Source of the DNA: Treponema sp.
GTDB lineage: Bacteria; Spirochaetota; Spirochaetia; Treponematales; Treponemataceae
Direction: 5' to 3'
NCBI GenBank assembly: GCA_024693045.1
Contig: JAILLQ010000033.1
Location: 1 to 64,000 of the forward strand
DNA length: 64,000 nucleotides
A program made the position numbers and the translations under genes. Under the pieces are notes generated by a model, which did no database searches, had not been told where the DNA came from, and saw only the letters and a list, made by a program, of their open reading frames with translations. Shown here piece by piece: positions 33,581 to 43,064 of this stretch. Numbering within the stretch: the stretch's first letter is position 1; every line of letters begins with the position of its first letter.

Positions 33581-34933
33581 ATGATAGCAGTAGTTATTGC
33601 CATTATTTCAGCCGCATTTATTTTGCTTATTCTTCTTATGATTACAGGAAGATCCAATCGCGCTGTTAGTACAAAAGATAAATCTGGCAGACGCAGAAAT
33701 AATTCCGCAGTAATAAAAGAAGCAACTAAAAAATTAACTCACGACCCAAGAAATGTTGCAGCATTAACAGCACTTGGCGATATCTATTATTCTCAGCAGG
33801 AATGGGCAAAAGCATATCCTTTATATAAAAGCCTTTCTGAACTTTCTAATATGCATTCAGAAATCGACGCAAAACAGGCCTATCTGCGTTATGGTGTATG
33901 TGCTTTTAAAACAGAAAAGGTTGATGAAGCTGGAGGAGCTTTTGCCCAGGTTCTAAAAAAAGAACCTAACAACTTTGAAGCAAACTTCTACATCGGAAAA
34001 GTTCTCTACGTTAAAAAAGATTTTGAAAAAACAATTGCCTGTATGAAAAGGGCAGCCGTAACAAATCCTGAGAATCAGGAAATTCATCAGATTTTAGCTT
34101 TTTCACTATTTAATGCAAAAAAGTACAGAGAATCTCTTCCATATCTCAAAAAAGTTTGCGAAGAAAACCCAGACAACAAAGAAGCCTTATTTTACATGGG
34201 TAGTGCCATGGAAGAAGCTGGCATGGCTGATAAGGCGATTAAAATCTTTATGCATCTGCGCCCAGATCCAAATTTTGGTGCCCAGTCATGTTTAGCAGCC
34301 GGTACTTACCACGATAAACTTCAGCAATACGAAAAAGCCCTTCAGGACTACGATATTGCACTTAAACTCGAAAATGTTCCACCAGAACTTAAGGTAAGTA
34401 TTCTTTATAAACTTTCTCATACACTGATGGCTCAAAACGCAATTGCAAAAGCTTTGGTTTACCTGAGACAGATTAATTCAATTAATCCTAACTATAAAGA
34501 TGTTCCTGCACTTATTTCGCGCTACCAAGAACTTACACAGAACACAAACCTTCAGTCCTTTATTATGAGCGGTACAAGTGACTTTGTAACTCTTTGTCGT
34601 AAATTTATTACTACCTATCACAAGGGCTCATTTGTAAAAATTGAAGATATAAACGTTTCTTCAGAAAATACAGAGATTATGTGTCACGTTCAGTCTGCTC
34701 GTTGGGAAAATTCCGAAATATTCCGCTTTTTTAGAAGTACAAGTGCTGTTGGTGAACTTTCTATCCGAGAATTGCACTCTAAGATGCGCGATGTAAAGTG
34801 TGACAAAGGATTATGTGTTACAGCCGGAACTTTTTCTGAAGAAGCTAAAAAATACGTTGAAGGCCGACCAATTGACTTAATAGAAAAAGCAAAATTGGTA
34901 GCCATCTTAAAGAAAATCGATATGCTTAATTAG
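33581..34933 (+). CDS. Membrane-anchored TPR protein
   Basis: 450 residues. One N-terminal helix (VVIAIISAAFILLILLMIT), a basic stretch, then about eight TPR units in residues 50-310 (VAALTALGDIYYSQQEWAKAYPLY; NFEANFYIGKVLYVKKDFEK) and a C-terminal region of about 120 residues without known motif. Likely cytoplasmic or periplasmic scaffold. AGGAG precedes the start. Its 3' end overlaps rsmG by 4 bases tail to tail. Confidence 0.82.
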   Translation: MIAVVIAIISAAFILLILLMITGRSNRAVSTKDKSGRRRNNSAVIKEATKKLTHDPRNVAALTALGDIYYSQQEWAKAYPLYKSLSELSNMHSEIDAKQAYLRYGVCAFKTEKVDEAGGAFAQVLKKEPNNFEANFYIGKVLYVKKDFEKTIACMKRAAVTNPENQEIHQILAFSLFNAKKYRESLPYLKKVCEENPDNKEALFYMGSAMEEAGMADKAIKIFMHLRPDPNFGAQSCLAAGTYHDKLQQYEKALQDYDIALKLENVPPELKVSILYKLSHTLMAQNAIAKALVYLRQINSINPNYKDVPALISRYQELTQNTNLQSFIMSGTSDFVTLCRKFITTYHKGSFVKIEDINVSSENTEIMCHVQSARWENSEIFRFFRSTSAVGELSIRELHSKMRDVKCDKGLCVTAGTFSEEAKKYVEGRPIDLIEKAKLVAILKKIDMLN

Positions 34934-35610
34934 TTCTTTTGAATAATAACTAGATTTCTTTCACGGTTCTCTTCTGCAGAATTTTCTGTTAGAAAGGGAA
35001 CCGTTATTTTTTTAACTGAATAGTCGGGAACAATTTTTTTAATTCCTTCCATTTCCGTTTTAATACTAGAAGACTTAGCCTTATAAGCAGCTAAATAACC
35101 GCCTTTTCTAGTCAGGTTCAAAAGAGTTTTAGTCATTTTTTCGTCTAATGGACGAAAGGCTCTAAAAGTCGCTAAATCAAAGCTTTCTGCGGGAACCTTT
35201 TCCGCTTCTTTTTTCAGCACAGTGACATTTTTTAAACCTAATATTGCTGCACAATTTTCCAAAAAAGCACAACGCTTATCCATTCTTTCAACTAATACAA
35301 AATTCAAGTCTGGAAGAGCTGCAGCAAGAGGAATCCCAGGAAGTCCACCTCCTGAGCCTATGTCGCCAATCTTTACATCGGAAGAAGGATTTTTTAAGAG
35401 TTCTCTTATTTCTGAATGAGCAGAAAGACTGTCTAAAATGTGATTCACAACAATTTCATCGTAGTCACTTGTATTGGTAAGATTATAGGCAGAATTGAAA
35501 AGAATAATTTCGCCTATGTATTTGTCCATTTTTTCTGCAAGAGTATTTAATTTTTCACCCGAAAAGCCTAGAAGTTTTAGTCCCTGGCTAAGTTTTTCTG
35601 TAATTGCCAT
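34930..35610 (-). CDS. rsmG: 16S rRNA (guanine-N7) methyltransferase RsmG
   Basis: 226 residues. SAM-binding motif KIGDIGSGGGLPGIPLA, with the family segments YNLT, HILDSLS, ERMDKRCAFLE and RAFRPL. It methylates G527 of 16S rRNA. Its ATG overlaps the stop of the upstream signal-peptide gene (TAATG), making it the last gene of a five-gene minus-strand run that starts at 40399. Confidence 0.95.
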   Translation of the reverse strand: MAITEKLSQGLKLLGFSGEKLNTLAEKMDKYIGEIILFNSAYNLTNTSDYDEIVVNHILDSLSAHSEIRELLKNPSSDVKIGDIGSGGGLPGIPLAAALPDLNFVLVERMDKRCAFLENCAAILGLKNVTVLKKEAEKVPAESFDLATFRAFRPLDEKMTKTLLNLTRKGGYLAAYKAKSSSIKTEMEGIKKIVPDYSVKKITVPFLTENSAEENRERNLVIIQKN

Positions 35611-36515
35611 TATTTAGAACCTATATCCAGAAGTAAATCCATGTTATAGTCAGAATCTGTACAACGCAAAGCAACAAGATTTCCTGTTTTTTCAGCCTTT
35701 AAGTTATGCTTTTTAGAAAGCCTGTACAAAAAGGAGTTTTCGTTTTTGTAATCCTGAACAAGTTTTGGTTCTACATCATAACCTGCGCAGGTTCCGCAAT
35801 TACCATCCGCTTTAAAAAGCAGATAAAATGTTTCATCCCGGCTTTGATTATCGCTTGAATATTTGCGGTCGCCTGTGAGCAAAAAAGAACCGTCAATTTC
35901 TTTCTGGCTAAAATAAACAGTGCGGCAAGAGTCCAGCAAATTATTACCATTTACAATAAAGCGAAGAATTTTAGCTTTATCTGTTATATCTTTGTTGTTG
36001 TAAACTTTTTGAACAGGCAGACTTTTCTTTCCTAAAGAAATCTGCTTTTGAAGCATTTCATTCTGAGTCTTTAAGCCTTCAAGTTCCTGCATAATTTGCT
36101 GAAGCATCAAGTCATTAGAAGATTTTGTCTCCTTATCCAAAAGACCATAGATTCCGCCAAAAAGCCCATTTGTTTCCATATCAGAAACATCACTAGCTGT
36201 AATTCTTGAAAGAGTCTTCTTCTGAAGAGCTGTTAGAAGTACATCATTTGTAATAGAAGAATTGCTTGTTTTTATAGAGGACAAAGTATCACTTTCTTCA
36301 GTATTTTTTATGATTACTTCTTTTTTTGCCCTGTTGTAAATATTTCCAGGTATGTAAAAAGTTGAACCCAATACTGGAGCCGAAACACGAGGCATACTTG
36401 GACCGTCAGAGATATTAGTCATTGCTGGCATTTCAGGCATTTTTAACTGAGCAAATAACAAAGAAGCAGACATAATCAAAATTGCCGACAAGCCTGTTTT
36501 TTTACAGATTTGCAA
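35610..36515 (-). CDS. Secreted protein of unknown function
   Basis: About 301 residues from a TTG at 36515, chosen because GGAGGA lies 5 bases upstream and a signal peptide begins there (ICKKTGLSAILIMSASLLFAQ). An upstream in-frame start would overlap the preceding gene by over 100 bases. Mature protein has a coiled-coil-like helix (LMLQQIMQELEGLKTQNEMLQKQ about 165-190) and a C-terminal region with CGTCAGYD. Cysteines there may bond in the periplasm. No family recognised. Coupled to its neighbours by overlaps on both sides. Confidence 0.7.
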   Translation of the reverse strand: MQICKKTGLSAILIMSASLLFAQLKMPEMPAMTNISDGPSMPRVSAPVLGSTFYIPGNIYNRAKKEVIIKNTEESDTLSSIKTSNSSITNDVLLTALQKKTLSRITASDVSDMETNGLFGGIYGLLDKETKSSNDLMLQQIMQELEGLKTQNEMLQKQISLGKKSLPVQKVYNNKDITDKAKILRFIVNGNNLLDSCRTVYFSQKEIDGSFLLTGDRKYSSDNQSRDETFYLLFKADGNCGTCAGYDVEPKLVQDYKNENSFLYRLSKKHNLKAEKTGNLVALRCTDSDYNMDLLLDIGSK

Positions 36516-37326
36516 GGGATTCCTCCACAAATTCAAGCCTTTTAGAAAGCTGATCGATTGTTTTTTCAAGACGATTTTTTTCTTTTTCCAATTTTGCCTT
36601 TTGGTCATCTTCACCTGTCTTTTTACAGTTCATTGCTTTTTGCCGCATAAGTTCACGAACTGTTACAGGTCCTTTTCCGTCTAGAAATTCCTGTTCTACT
36701 TCTGCCCTGTCATCCTTTTTTCGAACAGAAGCTACAATTTTCATATTTTCAAAACCAATAGCCGGATTTACATCCACGGCTCCTACTTTTTGAATATCCT
36801 TGGCAGTATTTCTTGGCAAACACAAAACGCGGTCAACATAATCTTCATAACGAATATCTGCTTCGTTGCAAAGTTCATGAGCGCGAATCAAAAGTTTGCC
36901 AAATTCCTGCATCAGGCGACCATTCTGTTCAAGATATTCTTTACGAATCTTTTCAGTAAGTTCTTTTAGCTCTTCATTTGATTCCCAGTCCAACTTATAA
37001 TAGCCTTTTTCTTCGGCAATCAAAAGCAAACTGTTAAATTTTGCCCAAAAGGCCTGACTATGAACTTTTGCATTATATCTGGCACTTGCGTTACCGGTTG
37101 TCTTTAAAAGTTCTTCTGCAGTCAGGTGATGGGTGTATTCATGTACAGCTGTATAAATAAGCTGATTTTCGTTTTTAAAATTCTTATTGTGCAAAAAGAT
37201 TTCATGAGTATCCGGCATATAAAAACCGTTTACCCTTTTACTTTCTTTTCCAGTCTGAGTAACTGTAAAATCCAATTCTGTTGGAGCTATGTCCAGCAGC
37301 ACCTCTTTAATTCTAGCGTTATCCAT
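36502..37326 (-). CDS. Putative zinc-metallopeptidase-like protein with HEYTHH motif
   Basis: 274 residues, no signal peptide. AVHEYTHHLT (about 60-69) is a HExxH zinc site, and AKVHSQAFWAKFNSLL about 25 residues later resembles the third-ligand H-S-x-x-FW motif of YgjP/SprT-like gluzincins. Residues 190-274 are charged and end in a coiled coil (KLEKEKNRLEKTIDQLSKRL). Such cytosolic proteins may act in protein quality control or DNA-protein crosslink repair, but the family assignment is tentative. It follows the 663-residue gene by 6 bases. Confidence 0.65.
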   Translation of the reverse strand: MDNARIKEVLLDIAPTELDFTVTQTGKESKRVNGFYMPDTHEIFLHNKNFKNENQLIYTAVHEYTHHLTAEELLKTTGNASARYNAKVHSQAFWAKFNSLLLIAEEKGYYKLDWESNEELKELTEKIRKEYLEQNGRLMQEFGKLLIRAHELCNEADIRYEDYVDRVLCLPRNTAKDIQKVGAVDVNPAIGFENMKIVASVRKKDDRAEVEQEFLDGKGPVTVRELMRQKAMNCKKTGEDDQKAKLEKEKNRLEKTIDQLSKRLEFVEESLANL

Positions 37327-37332
37327 TTAGAT

Positions 37333-39324
37333 TTACTTCCCTTTTTTTGCAGCATAAGCGGCCTTAATCTGGTCGGCAAACAGCTTGTTCTGATCATTTC
37401 TTTCCGGTACTGAAAATTTAGGTTTTCCATCTTCTTCTGATATTCGGTAAATATGTCGAGGGGAAACCGAATAAGCTGGACTATCAGGATTATTTATCCA
37501 CCAATCGAGTACAGCAATAAAACACAGAGTATATTTCAAAAGGTTTGCGTTATTGGCATTAGTTGTTGGGCTGTTGTTGTTTGCTCCAAGAATTACATCA
37601 AGGCGCTTTGAAACTTCATTCTGCACAGCAAATTTGTAGTGCTCCCATGGGTTAGAAAGAGCAGAAACTGTACCTCTGGATTTAGCCACAGCATCACACT
37701 GACTTACAACCTCTTTTAAGAAAGAACGAGCAAAATCAGTTCTGAAGAAAAGAGGAGGATATTTACTGTCATCTGTTGGGCGTTCAAGAGTGAGCTGGTC
37801 AAACTTAAAATGAGGCAAAAAGTGCCATTGTGTCTGCCATAAAAGTGAAGTAATCAATTTTTTACCAAACTGCGAGTCTTCAAAATCATCCTGTGAATAA
37901 ATCGAATTAACAAGGTCATTCAATGGTGCACAATAAAGGCGTTCAAAAAGATTTTCGCGATATGCTGTCCAGTCATCCATGAGCTTGGTTATAGTGTCAT
38001 CTGTTCTGCTTGTTTCAAGAGAAATCATTCCAAAGTTTATATTTCTAAAACCTTCCATACAGTCTTCGATGATTTTTAACAATACAACTGTTACCTGCAA
38101 AGGATTTTCAGGGCTCAGTACATTAAATCCATCATCAAACTTGTACATAGGCTGGAAATACGGATACATATCCGGATGATTTTCAAGGTTTTTAAATCCT
38201 GCCTGAGGGAAGAGCTGATCCAAAAGATTTAAACCGGTCAAAACGGTGCTATCTTTTAAGCCCTTTTCCGGCTTTTTAGGAGCTGCAGGTTTTGCTTTTT
38301 CTGAATTCTGAGCTTCTTCTCCTGGAGCTTTTGGTTTTTCTGGCAAAAGAAGGTCATATTTGTGAAGCCCTACAAATTTTAGAATATCTGCAACTTTTAC
38401 CTTAAAGAAATCAGGAAATTCTTCATAAGTATCAGAACACATTCTCATCAACAGAGGATAGAGTTTTTTGATTATTTCATTCTGTATGTAAAGCCATGAA
38501 GTAATTGCTTCTTTTGCCATTCCAGAAAGTTTATCTCGGGGAGCATCAGGGTAAGCAATTTCATCAGTATAAATTTCTTTTATAAGTTTAGGAATTTTTG
38601 TTTCGCCATAGTAGTAAACTTGAATCAACATTCTGTAAACAGCGCGAACATAAGGAATCATGTCCTGCACAACATAAGGTTGAGGCAAATCCTGTAATTC
38701 GATGTGAGCAAGTTTGATTGTCTGTAAATTCCAGCCAGCAACCATTCTTAAAAACTTGAACTTTACTTCTGTACCATTTGCAATTTTTGCCTTGTAAGTA
38801 GAAGGAGCCATCTGAATTAGAGTTTTTACAACAGTGATAAAGCCCTGTAAGTTATCAATGTGATGCTTCAGTGTAATAGTACAGAATTCAGTAATTACCT
38901 GTTCTTTTCCATTCTGCTGAAAGAGTTTTATAAAATTAAATAGACCGTAATCCGGCTTAATCGCATATTCATCGCTCATCATAAGCTTGTCTATGAGTTG
39001 AGCCAATTTAGGAGAAATTACAGGAAGTTCTTCCTGACGCTTTCTGCCTTTTCCGGAAGATGAGCCTTCTGAAGATGAGCGACTAGAAGAATTTGATGCT
39101 GAACCTGATGACGAGCCAGTAGAAGCCGTATTTCTAACTATTCTACCAGTTCCCTTTGTAGAAGGACCTGAATGATTTACCGATTTTTCATACATCACTT
39201 CACCGCCCAGTTTTTTGCTCATTCTTTGTGCTTCCATAGGGTCAATGTCACCAATTGCCTTTCGAGTTCTGTCTAATGTACCAGGAGCCCAATCGGCTTC
39301 CTTTGGTCTTTTTCCATCTTCCAT
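37333..39324 (-). CDS. Large cytoplasmic protein of unknown function
   Basis: 663 residues. The first about 100 are polar with a Ser-rich stretch (about 65-95) resembling a flexible linker. The remainder is helical with a few hydrophobic patches but no membrane helix or signal. A Lys/Pro/Ala linker is at about 330-350. GAGG precedes the ATG. No recognised domain. Length and composition fit a conserved spirochaete-specific protein, and its fixed place between the DUF2804-like and zinc-motif genes argues for a shared task. Confidence 0.7.
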   Translation of the reverse strand: MEDGKRPKEADWAPGTLDRTRKAIGDIDPMEAQRMSKKLGGEVMYEKSVNHSGPSTKGTGRIVRNTASTGSSSGSASNSSSRSSSEGSSSGKGRKRQEELPVISPKLAQLIDKLMMSDEYAIKPDYGLFNFIKLFQQNGKEQVITEFCTITLKHHIDNLQGFITVVKTLIQMAPSTYKAKIANGTEVKFKFLRMVAGWNLQTIKLAHIELQDLPQPYVVQDMIPYVRAVYRMLIQVYYYGETKIPKLIKEIYTDEIAYPDAPRDKLSGMAKEAITSWLYIQNEIIKKLYPLLMRMCSDTYEEFPDFFKVKVADILKFVGLHKYDLLLPEKPKAPGEEAQNSEKAKPAAPKKPEKGLKDSTVLTGLNLLDQLFPQAGFKNLENHPDMYPYFQPMYKFDDGFNVLSPENPLQVTVVLLKIIEDCMEGFRNINFGMISLETSRTDDTITKLMDDWTAYRENLFERLYCAPLNDLVNSIYSQDDFEDSQFGKKLITSLLWQTQWHFLPHFKFDQLTLERPTDDSKYPPLFFRTDFARSFLKEVVSQCDAVAKSRGTVSALSNPWEHYKFAVQNEVSKRLDVILGANNNSPTTNANNANLLKYTLCFIAVLDWWINNPDSPAYSVSPRHIYRISEEDGKPKFSVPERNDQNKLFADQIKAAYAAKKGK

Positions 39325-39334
39325 GTGAACCTCG

Positions 39335-40399
39335 CTATAATCTGATATGACTTTTCTTTACAATTCCAGGACAGTTTTTTAATACAATTTTTTCTCCGTC
39401 CTTTGATACTAATACGCCTTCGAAAGAACCATAAATTGTAGTGTATGCATTTCTCATTAACACAATATTTAAAGTTCTACTGTTCAGAGAAATAGGATTA
39501 AAGGTCAAATCAACCATTCCTTCAGTGTCCTGTGCAATCCATTTTTTACTAAGCCCAAAAGGATGAGTTATAGTAACTGGTGGCATTGCTGTAATTTCTC
39601 CATCAATTGAAAGCATATTATCGTTATAAGTGTCTTCATCTAATGCCGCTTGTGTAGATGTAGAATACATAAAGGTAATGTTTTTGCCTTTTAAATTTAC
39701 AATGCCAAACATTACTTCACTTGAAGAACGAGGCTTAAGATAAGTTCTGTTCAACATCATCAAACCTAAACCTTTTTCCTGTGGAATTTCTTTTATGTAA
39801 TGACGGTGTTTAGCCATCGCAAGTCCACCTTCAAAGGCAAGTGGCACAATCCATGAAGCCGAACATCTTTGCATTGTTGGCGAAGGTGAAACCGAAAGCA
39901 TTTCTGCTTTTTCATCGTAACCAAAACGGGCAAGAAATTTTGCTTTTGCAGCAGGCCGGAACTTATCGCCGATTACTGTAAAAGAAAGGGAAAGCTTGTG
40001 CCTTTTGCGACTCCAACTGATTTTTATATAACGAGGAGCGTAACTTGTACACATAGATTCCTGTGCATCAATCGGCACAAATCTGCGGCTAGGTCCCATA
40101 AAGGTGTGATATGCATATTTTTTGCCGGTATTTTTATCCCAGAAAATTACCTCTGCCAGACCAAAAAGTTTATCGTCAAAAAATTCTGCAAGCCCAATAT
40201 AATTGCTTACCGAAAAAGCAAACGCAATGCGACTCTTAATTCTAAAATTGGAGAAAAAAGTAGATGTTGGAACCCCAGCAAATGGGGCTTTTACTCCACG
40301 AATATCTACTGTTTTTGAAACACCATAGAACGAACCGAAATTAATTTTTCCGTTTTCGATTATTCGTTCTGGTGCCTGAACTAGTGTTCTAGAATACAT
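39335..40399 (-). CDS. DUF2804-like protein
   Basis: 354 residues without signal or membrane helix. The C-terminal segments VDLTFNP, IYGSFEGVLVSKDGEKIVLKNCPG and the mid-protein SNYIGLAEFFDDK pattern resemble DUF2804 proteins, which end with G-x-F-x-G-x-V-x-DGE-x-I-x-L. A lipocalin-like or calycin fold has been suggested for such proteins; function is unknown. It is first in the five-gene run to rsmG, with a 10-base gap to the next gene. Its promoter places the transcript start next to the ATG. Confidence 0.6.
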   Translation of the reverse strand: MYSRTLVQAPERIIENGKINFGSFYGVSKTVDIRGVKAPFAGVPTSTFFSNFRIKSRIAFAFSVSNYIGLAEFFDDKLFGLAEVIFWDKNTGKKYAYHTFMGPSRRFVPIDAQESMCTSYAPRYIKISWSRKRHKLSLSFTVIGDKFRPAAKAKFLARFGYDEKAEMLSVSPSPTMQRCSASWIVPLAFEGGLAMAKHRHYIKEIPQEKGLGLMMLNRTYLKPRSSSEVMFGIVNLKGKNITFMYSTSTQAALDEDTYNDNMLSIDGEITAMPPVTITHPFGLSKKWIAQDTEGMVDLTFNPISLNSRTLNIVLMRNAYTTIYGSFEGVLVSKDGEKIVLKNCPGIVKKSHIRL

Positions 40400-40408
40400 G
40401 ACCCCATA

Positions 40409-40437
40409 ATTATATAAGAATTGAGGCTTTCTATCAA
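40409..40437 (-). promoter_or_regulatory. Consensus promoter of the DUF2804-rsmG run, near-leaderless
   Basis: On the minus strand TTGATA (40437-40432), 17-base spacer, TATAAT (40414-40409). The start codon begins at 40399, so the untranslated leader would be about 0-4 bases. Confidence 0.7.
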
Positions 40438-40499
40438 ACTATTTATTTCTTTATAAATCTTAGATAGCATTCTTGGAGCAAAAAATAAAATTCATTTGC

Positions 40500-40537
40500 A
40501 AAAAAAATCCCTTGATTTACGAAAAACCAAGGGATTG
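40500..40537 (-). terminator. Terminator of the beta-barrel gene
   Basis: On the minus strand AATCCCTTG, a 13-base loop and CAAGGGATT, then T residues. Confidence 0.8.
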
Positions 40538-40552
40538 GGGTAACTTTTATTC

Positions 40553-41305
40553 TTAATTACCAAACTTAAATGTTACACCAATTTCAGGGCGAACATACGC
40601 TGTGTTTTCATCAACTTCATACCATCTGGTTGTATCTTCAATTCCATAGAAGGTATTTGTACGCCACAAGCCAACACCTGTAAAGTACCAGTCAATAACA
40701 AGACCCGCATTTACACCGAACTTTTCATTAAAGAAATACTGAACATTTACTTTGTGGCCAAGACCTGCAAGAATGAATAATTCTTCAAGATCCAAGTAAG
40801 ATAACCTGTTGTTCAAAAAATTATAATACCAGCCAGACTCGTTTTTTCCACCTACAAGGGCAAAATCTAATCCGGCTCCAAATTTTAAATTAAGTTTTTC
40901 GTTAAGTGGAATACAGAACTGAGCTCCGAAAATTTCAGAAAGAAAAACAGTTGATTCGTAATTATTATCTGTAAACCCGTTTACTAGTGATGCCAGGCCG
41001 GAAGTTTCTTTTAATTCTGTATTAACAGGAAGGTTTAAAGAAACATCTGCAAATAAACCAAACTTTTCATTAAACATCATATCTCCGGCTGCATACAAAC
41101 CAATAAAATCAACTTTATATTCACTCAAATATTCATAGTAAACCGGATACAAAAAGCCATTCACATTGTAAATACTCCACAAAAGCCTTTCCTGTCTTTT
41201 TACCGAACCTGTACCATAATTAATTCCTACATCCAAAGTGTTATCAAGCGCAAAAAGCCCTACGGAAGCAAAAAAAAGACTAAGACCAAGTAATAATTTT
41301 TTCAT
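40553..41305 (-). CDS. Outer-membrane beta-barrel-like protein
   Basis: 250 residues. Signal peptide (LLLGLSLFFASVGLFA) then alternating aromatic strands (DVGINYGTG, YFFNEKFGVNAGLVIDWYF) ending in ITFKFGN with a terminal aromatic-rich strand. The pattern fits a small barrel of about eight to ten strands. Single-gene transcript between its own upstream region and a terminator. Function unknown. Confidence 0.72.
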   Translation of the reverse strand: MKKLLLGLSLFFASVGLFALDNTLDVGINYGTGSVKRQERLLWSIYNVNGFLYPVYYEYLSEYKVDFIGLYAAGDMMFNEKFGLFADVSLNLPVNTELKETSGLASLVNGFTDNNYESTVFLSEIFGAQFCIPLNEKLNLKFGAGLDFALVGGKNESGWYYNFLNNRLSYLDLEELFILAGLGHKVNVQYFFNEKFGVNAGLVIDWYFTGVGLWRTNTFYGIEDTTRWYEVDENTAYVRPEIGVTFKFGN

Positions 41306-41480
41306 AAAATCTCCTTTTCAATCGCCTTTATTTCAGGCAATTTTTTTACTCTAGAGCAAAAAATAAATATTTTCAATAAGAATTACTTTAAACACCTTAT
41401 TTCTTTAGTCTTTTTTTTTCTTGAGAAATACAAATCTAGTGTTAAAATCTACTTATAATATTGCATACTAGGAGGCACTT

Positions 41481-42932
41481 ATGAGCATTAAATTATATTC
41501 ACTTGGCGCTGCTGAAGAAGTTACTGGATCAAAACATATGCTGGACATAGACGGCAGACAAATTCTTATCGATTGTGGTGCCTTCCAGGGTAAACGAAAA
41601 TTATCTGACGAAAAAAACAGAAATTTCGATATAGATGGAAAAGCTCTTGAAGCCGTTATTCTTACTCATGGTCATTACGACCACTGTGGACTTTTGCCGG
41701 TGATTACCAAAAAAGGTTTTGACGGAAATGTTTACGCCACCCCAGCAACAAGAGACATTGCAAATCTTGTTATGATGGATAGCGCAAGAATCCAGGCTAG
41801 AGATGCGGAATTCCTTGCAAAACAGGCTAACAAAAAAGGCGAAAAGTTCAGCTGGAAACCGCTTTTTACAGAAGATGACGTTGTAAAAACTGCAAACCAG
41901 ATTGTCTCTCTTTCCTACAACCGAAAAATGTACATAGCACCGGATGTTCAGTTGGAATTCTACGATGCAGGTCACATTCTTGGTTCTGCCTTCGCAAGTT
42001 TAAATATAAAGGGTTGGCATCATCCTGGTGTAAATGCCCCTTATATGCACTCTACTGGGGACAATGAAACCCGTATTCTCTTTACAGGTGATATTGGACG
42101 CAAAGAAAAGCCTATTATCCGACCGCCAGCAACAAACTTCCCTGCTCCAGATTACATTGTAATGGAATCTACCTACGGAAACCGTCTACATGAAAACCGT
42201 GAATTCGCTTTAAAGGAACTTGAAAGAGTTGTTCGAGACACATGTGCAAAAAAAGGAAAAATAATTATTCCTTCATTTGCAATTGAAAGAGTTCAGGAAC
42301 TGGTATTCTATCTGCACCTTTTAACAGACCAGAAAAAGATTCCTGTTGTTCCAATATATGTTGACTCTCCAATGGCCAGCAATGCTACAAGCGTTTTCAG
42401 AGTTCATCCGGAATGTTACGACGAAAGTGTAAACGAAGCCTTTCTGAAGCACCACAAAAACCCATTTGGATTTGGTTCACTTTCCTTTACAACCAGCGTA
42501 GAAGAATCAAAGGCTCTCAATAAAAAAGAAGGCCCTATGATTATTATTTCTGCAGACGGTATGTGTGAAGCAGGGCGAGTTCTTTACCACCTTGCAAACG
42601 ACATAAGTAACGAAAGAAATACTATTTTGATTGTTGGTTACATGGCAGAAGATACACTGGGACGAAAAATCCGCGATGGAGAAAAGGAAGTAAAAATCCT
42701 TGGCGACATGTACCAGGTAAAGGCAAAAGTTGAGCAGATAAATGCATTCAGTGCCCATGCCGACTACCAGGAAATGACAGACTGGCTAAAATCTATTGAT
42801 ACCAGCCGACTAAAAAACATATTCATCGTACATGGTGAAAAAGATGCACAGGAATTCTTCGTGAACCACTTAAAGGAAAACGGATTCCCTAATGTAACAA
42901 TCATCAAATACGACGAAAGCTACGATTTATAA
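41481..42932 (+). CDS. Beta-CASP metallo-beta-lactamase ribonuclease-like protein
   Basis: 483 residues. Metallo-beta-lactamase motif HGHYDHCG, further ligands in GHILGSA and FTGDIGR, then the beta-CASP domain (about 220-370, PSFAIERVQELVFYL and SADGMCEAGRVLYHL) and the C-terminal FSAHADYQEM. This is the YSH1/CPSF73-like group that cuts RNA. Substrate unknown. AGGAGG precedes the ATG and a TATAAT box lies at 41454-41459. Confidence 0.92.
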   Translation: MSIKLYSLGAAEEVTGSKHMLDIDGRQILIDCGAFQGKRKLSDEKNRNFDIDGKALEAVILTHGHYDHCGLLPVITKKGFDGNVYATPATRDIANLVMMDSARIQARDAEFLAKQANKKGEKFSWKPLFTEDDVVKTANQIVSLSYNRKMYIAPDVQLEFYDAGHILGSAFASLNIKGWHHPGVNAPYMHSTGDNETRILFTGDIGRKEKPIIRPPATNFPAPDYIVMESTYGNRLHENREFALKELERVVRDTCAKKGKIIIPSFAIERVQELVFYLHLLTDQKKIPVVPIYVDSPMASNATSVFRVHPECYDESVNEAFLKHHKNPFGFGSLSFTTSVEESKALNKKEGPMIIISADGMCEAGRVLYHLANDISNERNTILIVGYMAEDTLGRKIRDGEKEVKILGDMYQVKAKVEQINAFSAHADYQEMTDWLKSIDTSRLKNIFIVHGEKDAQEFFVNHLKENGFPNVTIIKYDESYDL

Positions 42933-42945
42933 ATGAATTTAATTT

Positions 42946-42985
42946 GTGCTGGTTGTTCGCTAAGTTCAACTGGCACGTTTTTTTT
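42946..42985 (+). terminator. Terminator of the beta-CASP gene
   Basis: GTGCTGGTTG and CAACTGGCAC can form ten pairs (two of them G-T), with a loop of about 11 bases, followed by eight T residues. Confidence 0.8.
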
Positions 42986-43064
42986 AATTCATGTAAACTT
43001 GCATATATAGTTAAAAAATCTTTCAATTATTAATAAAGACTTAAAACAGGAATATATTTTATCC

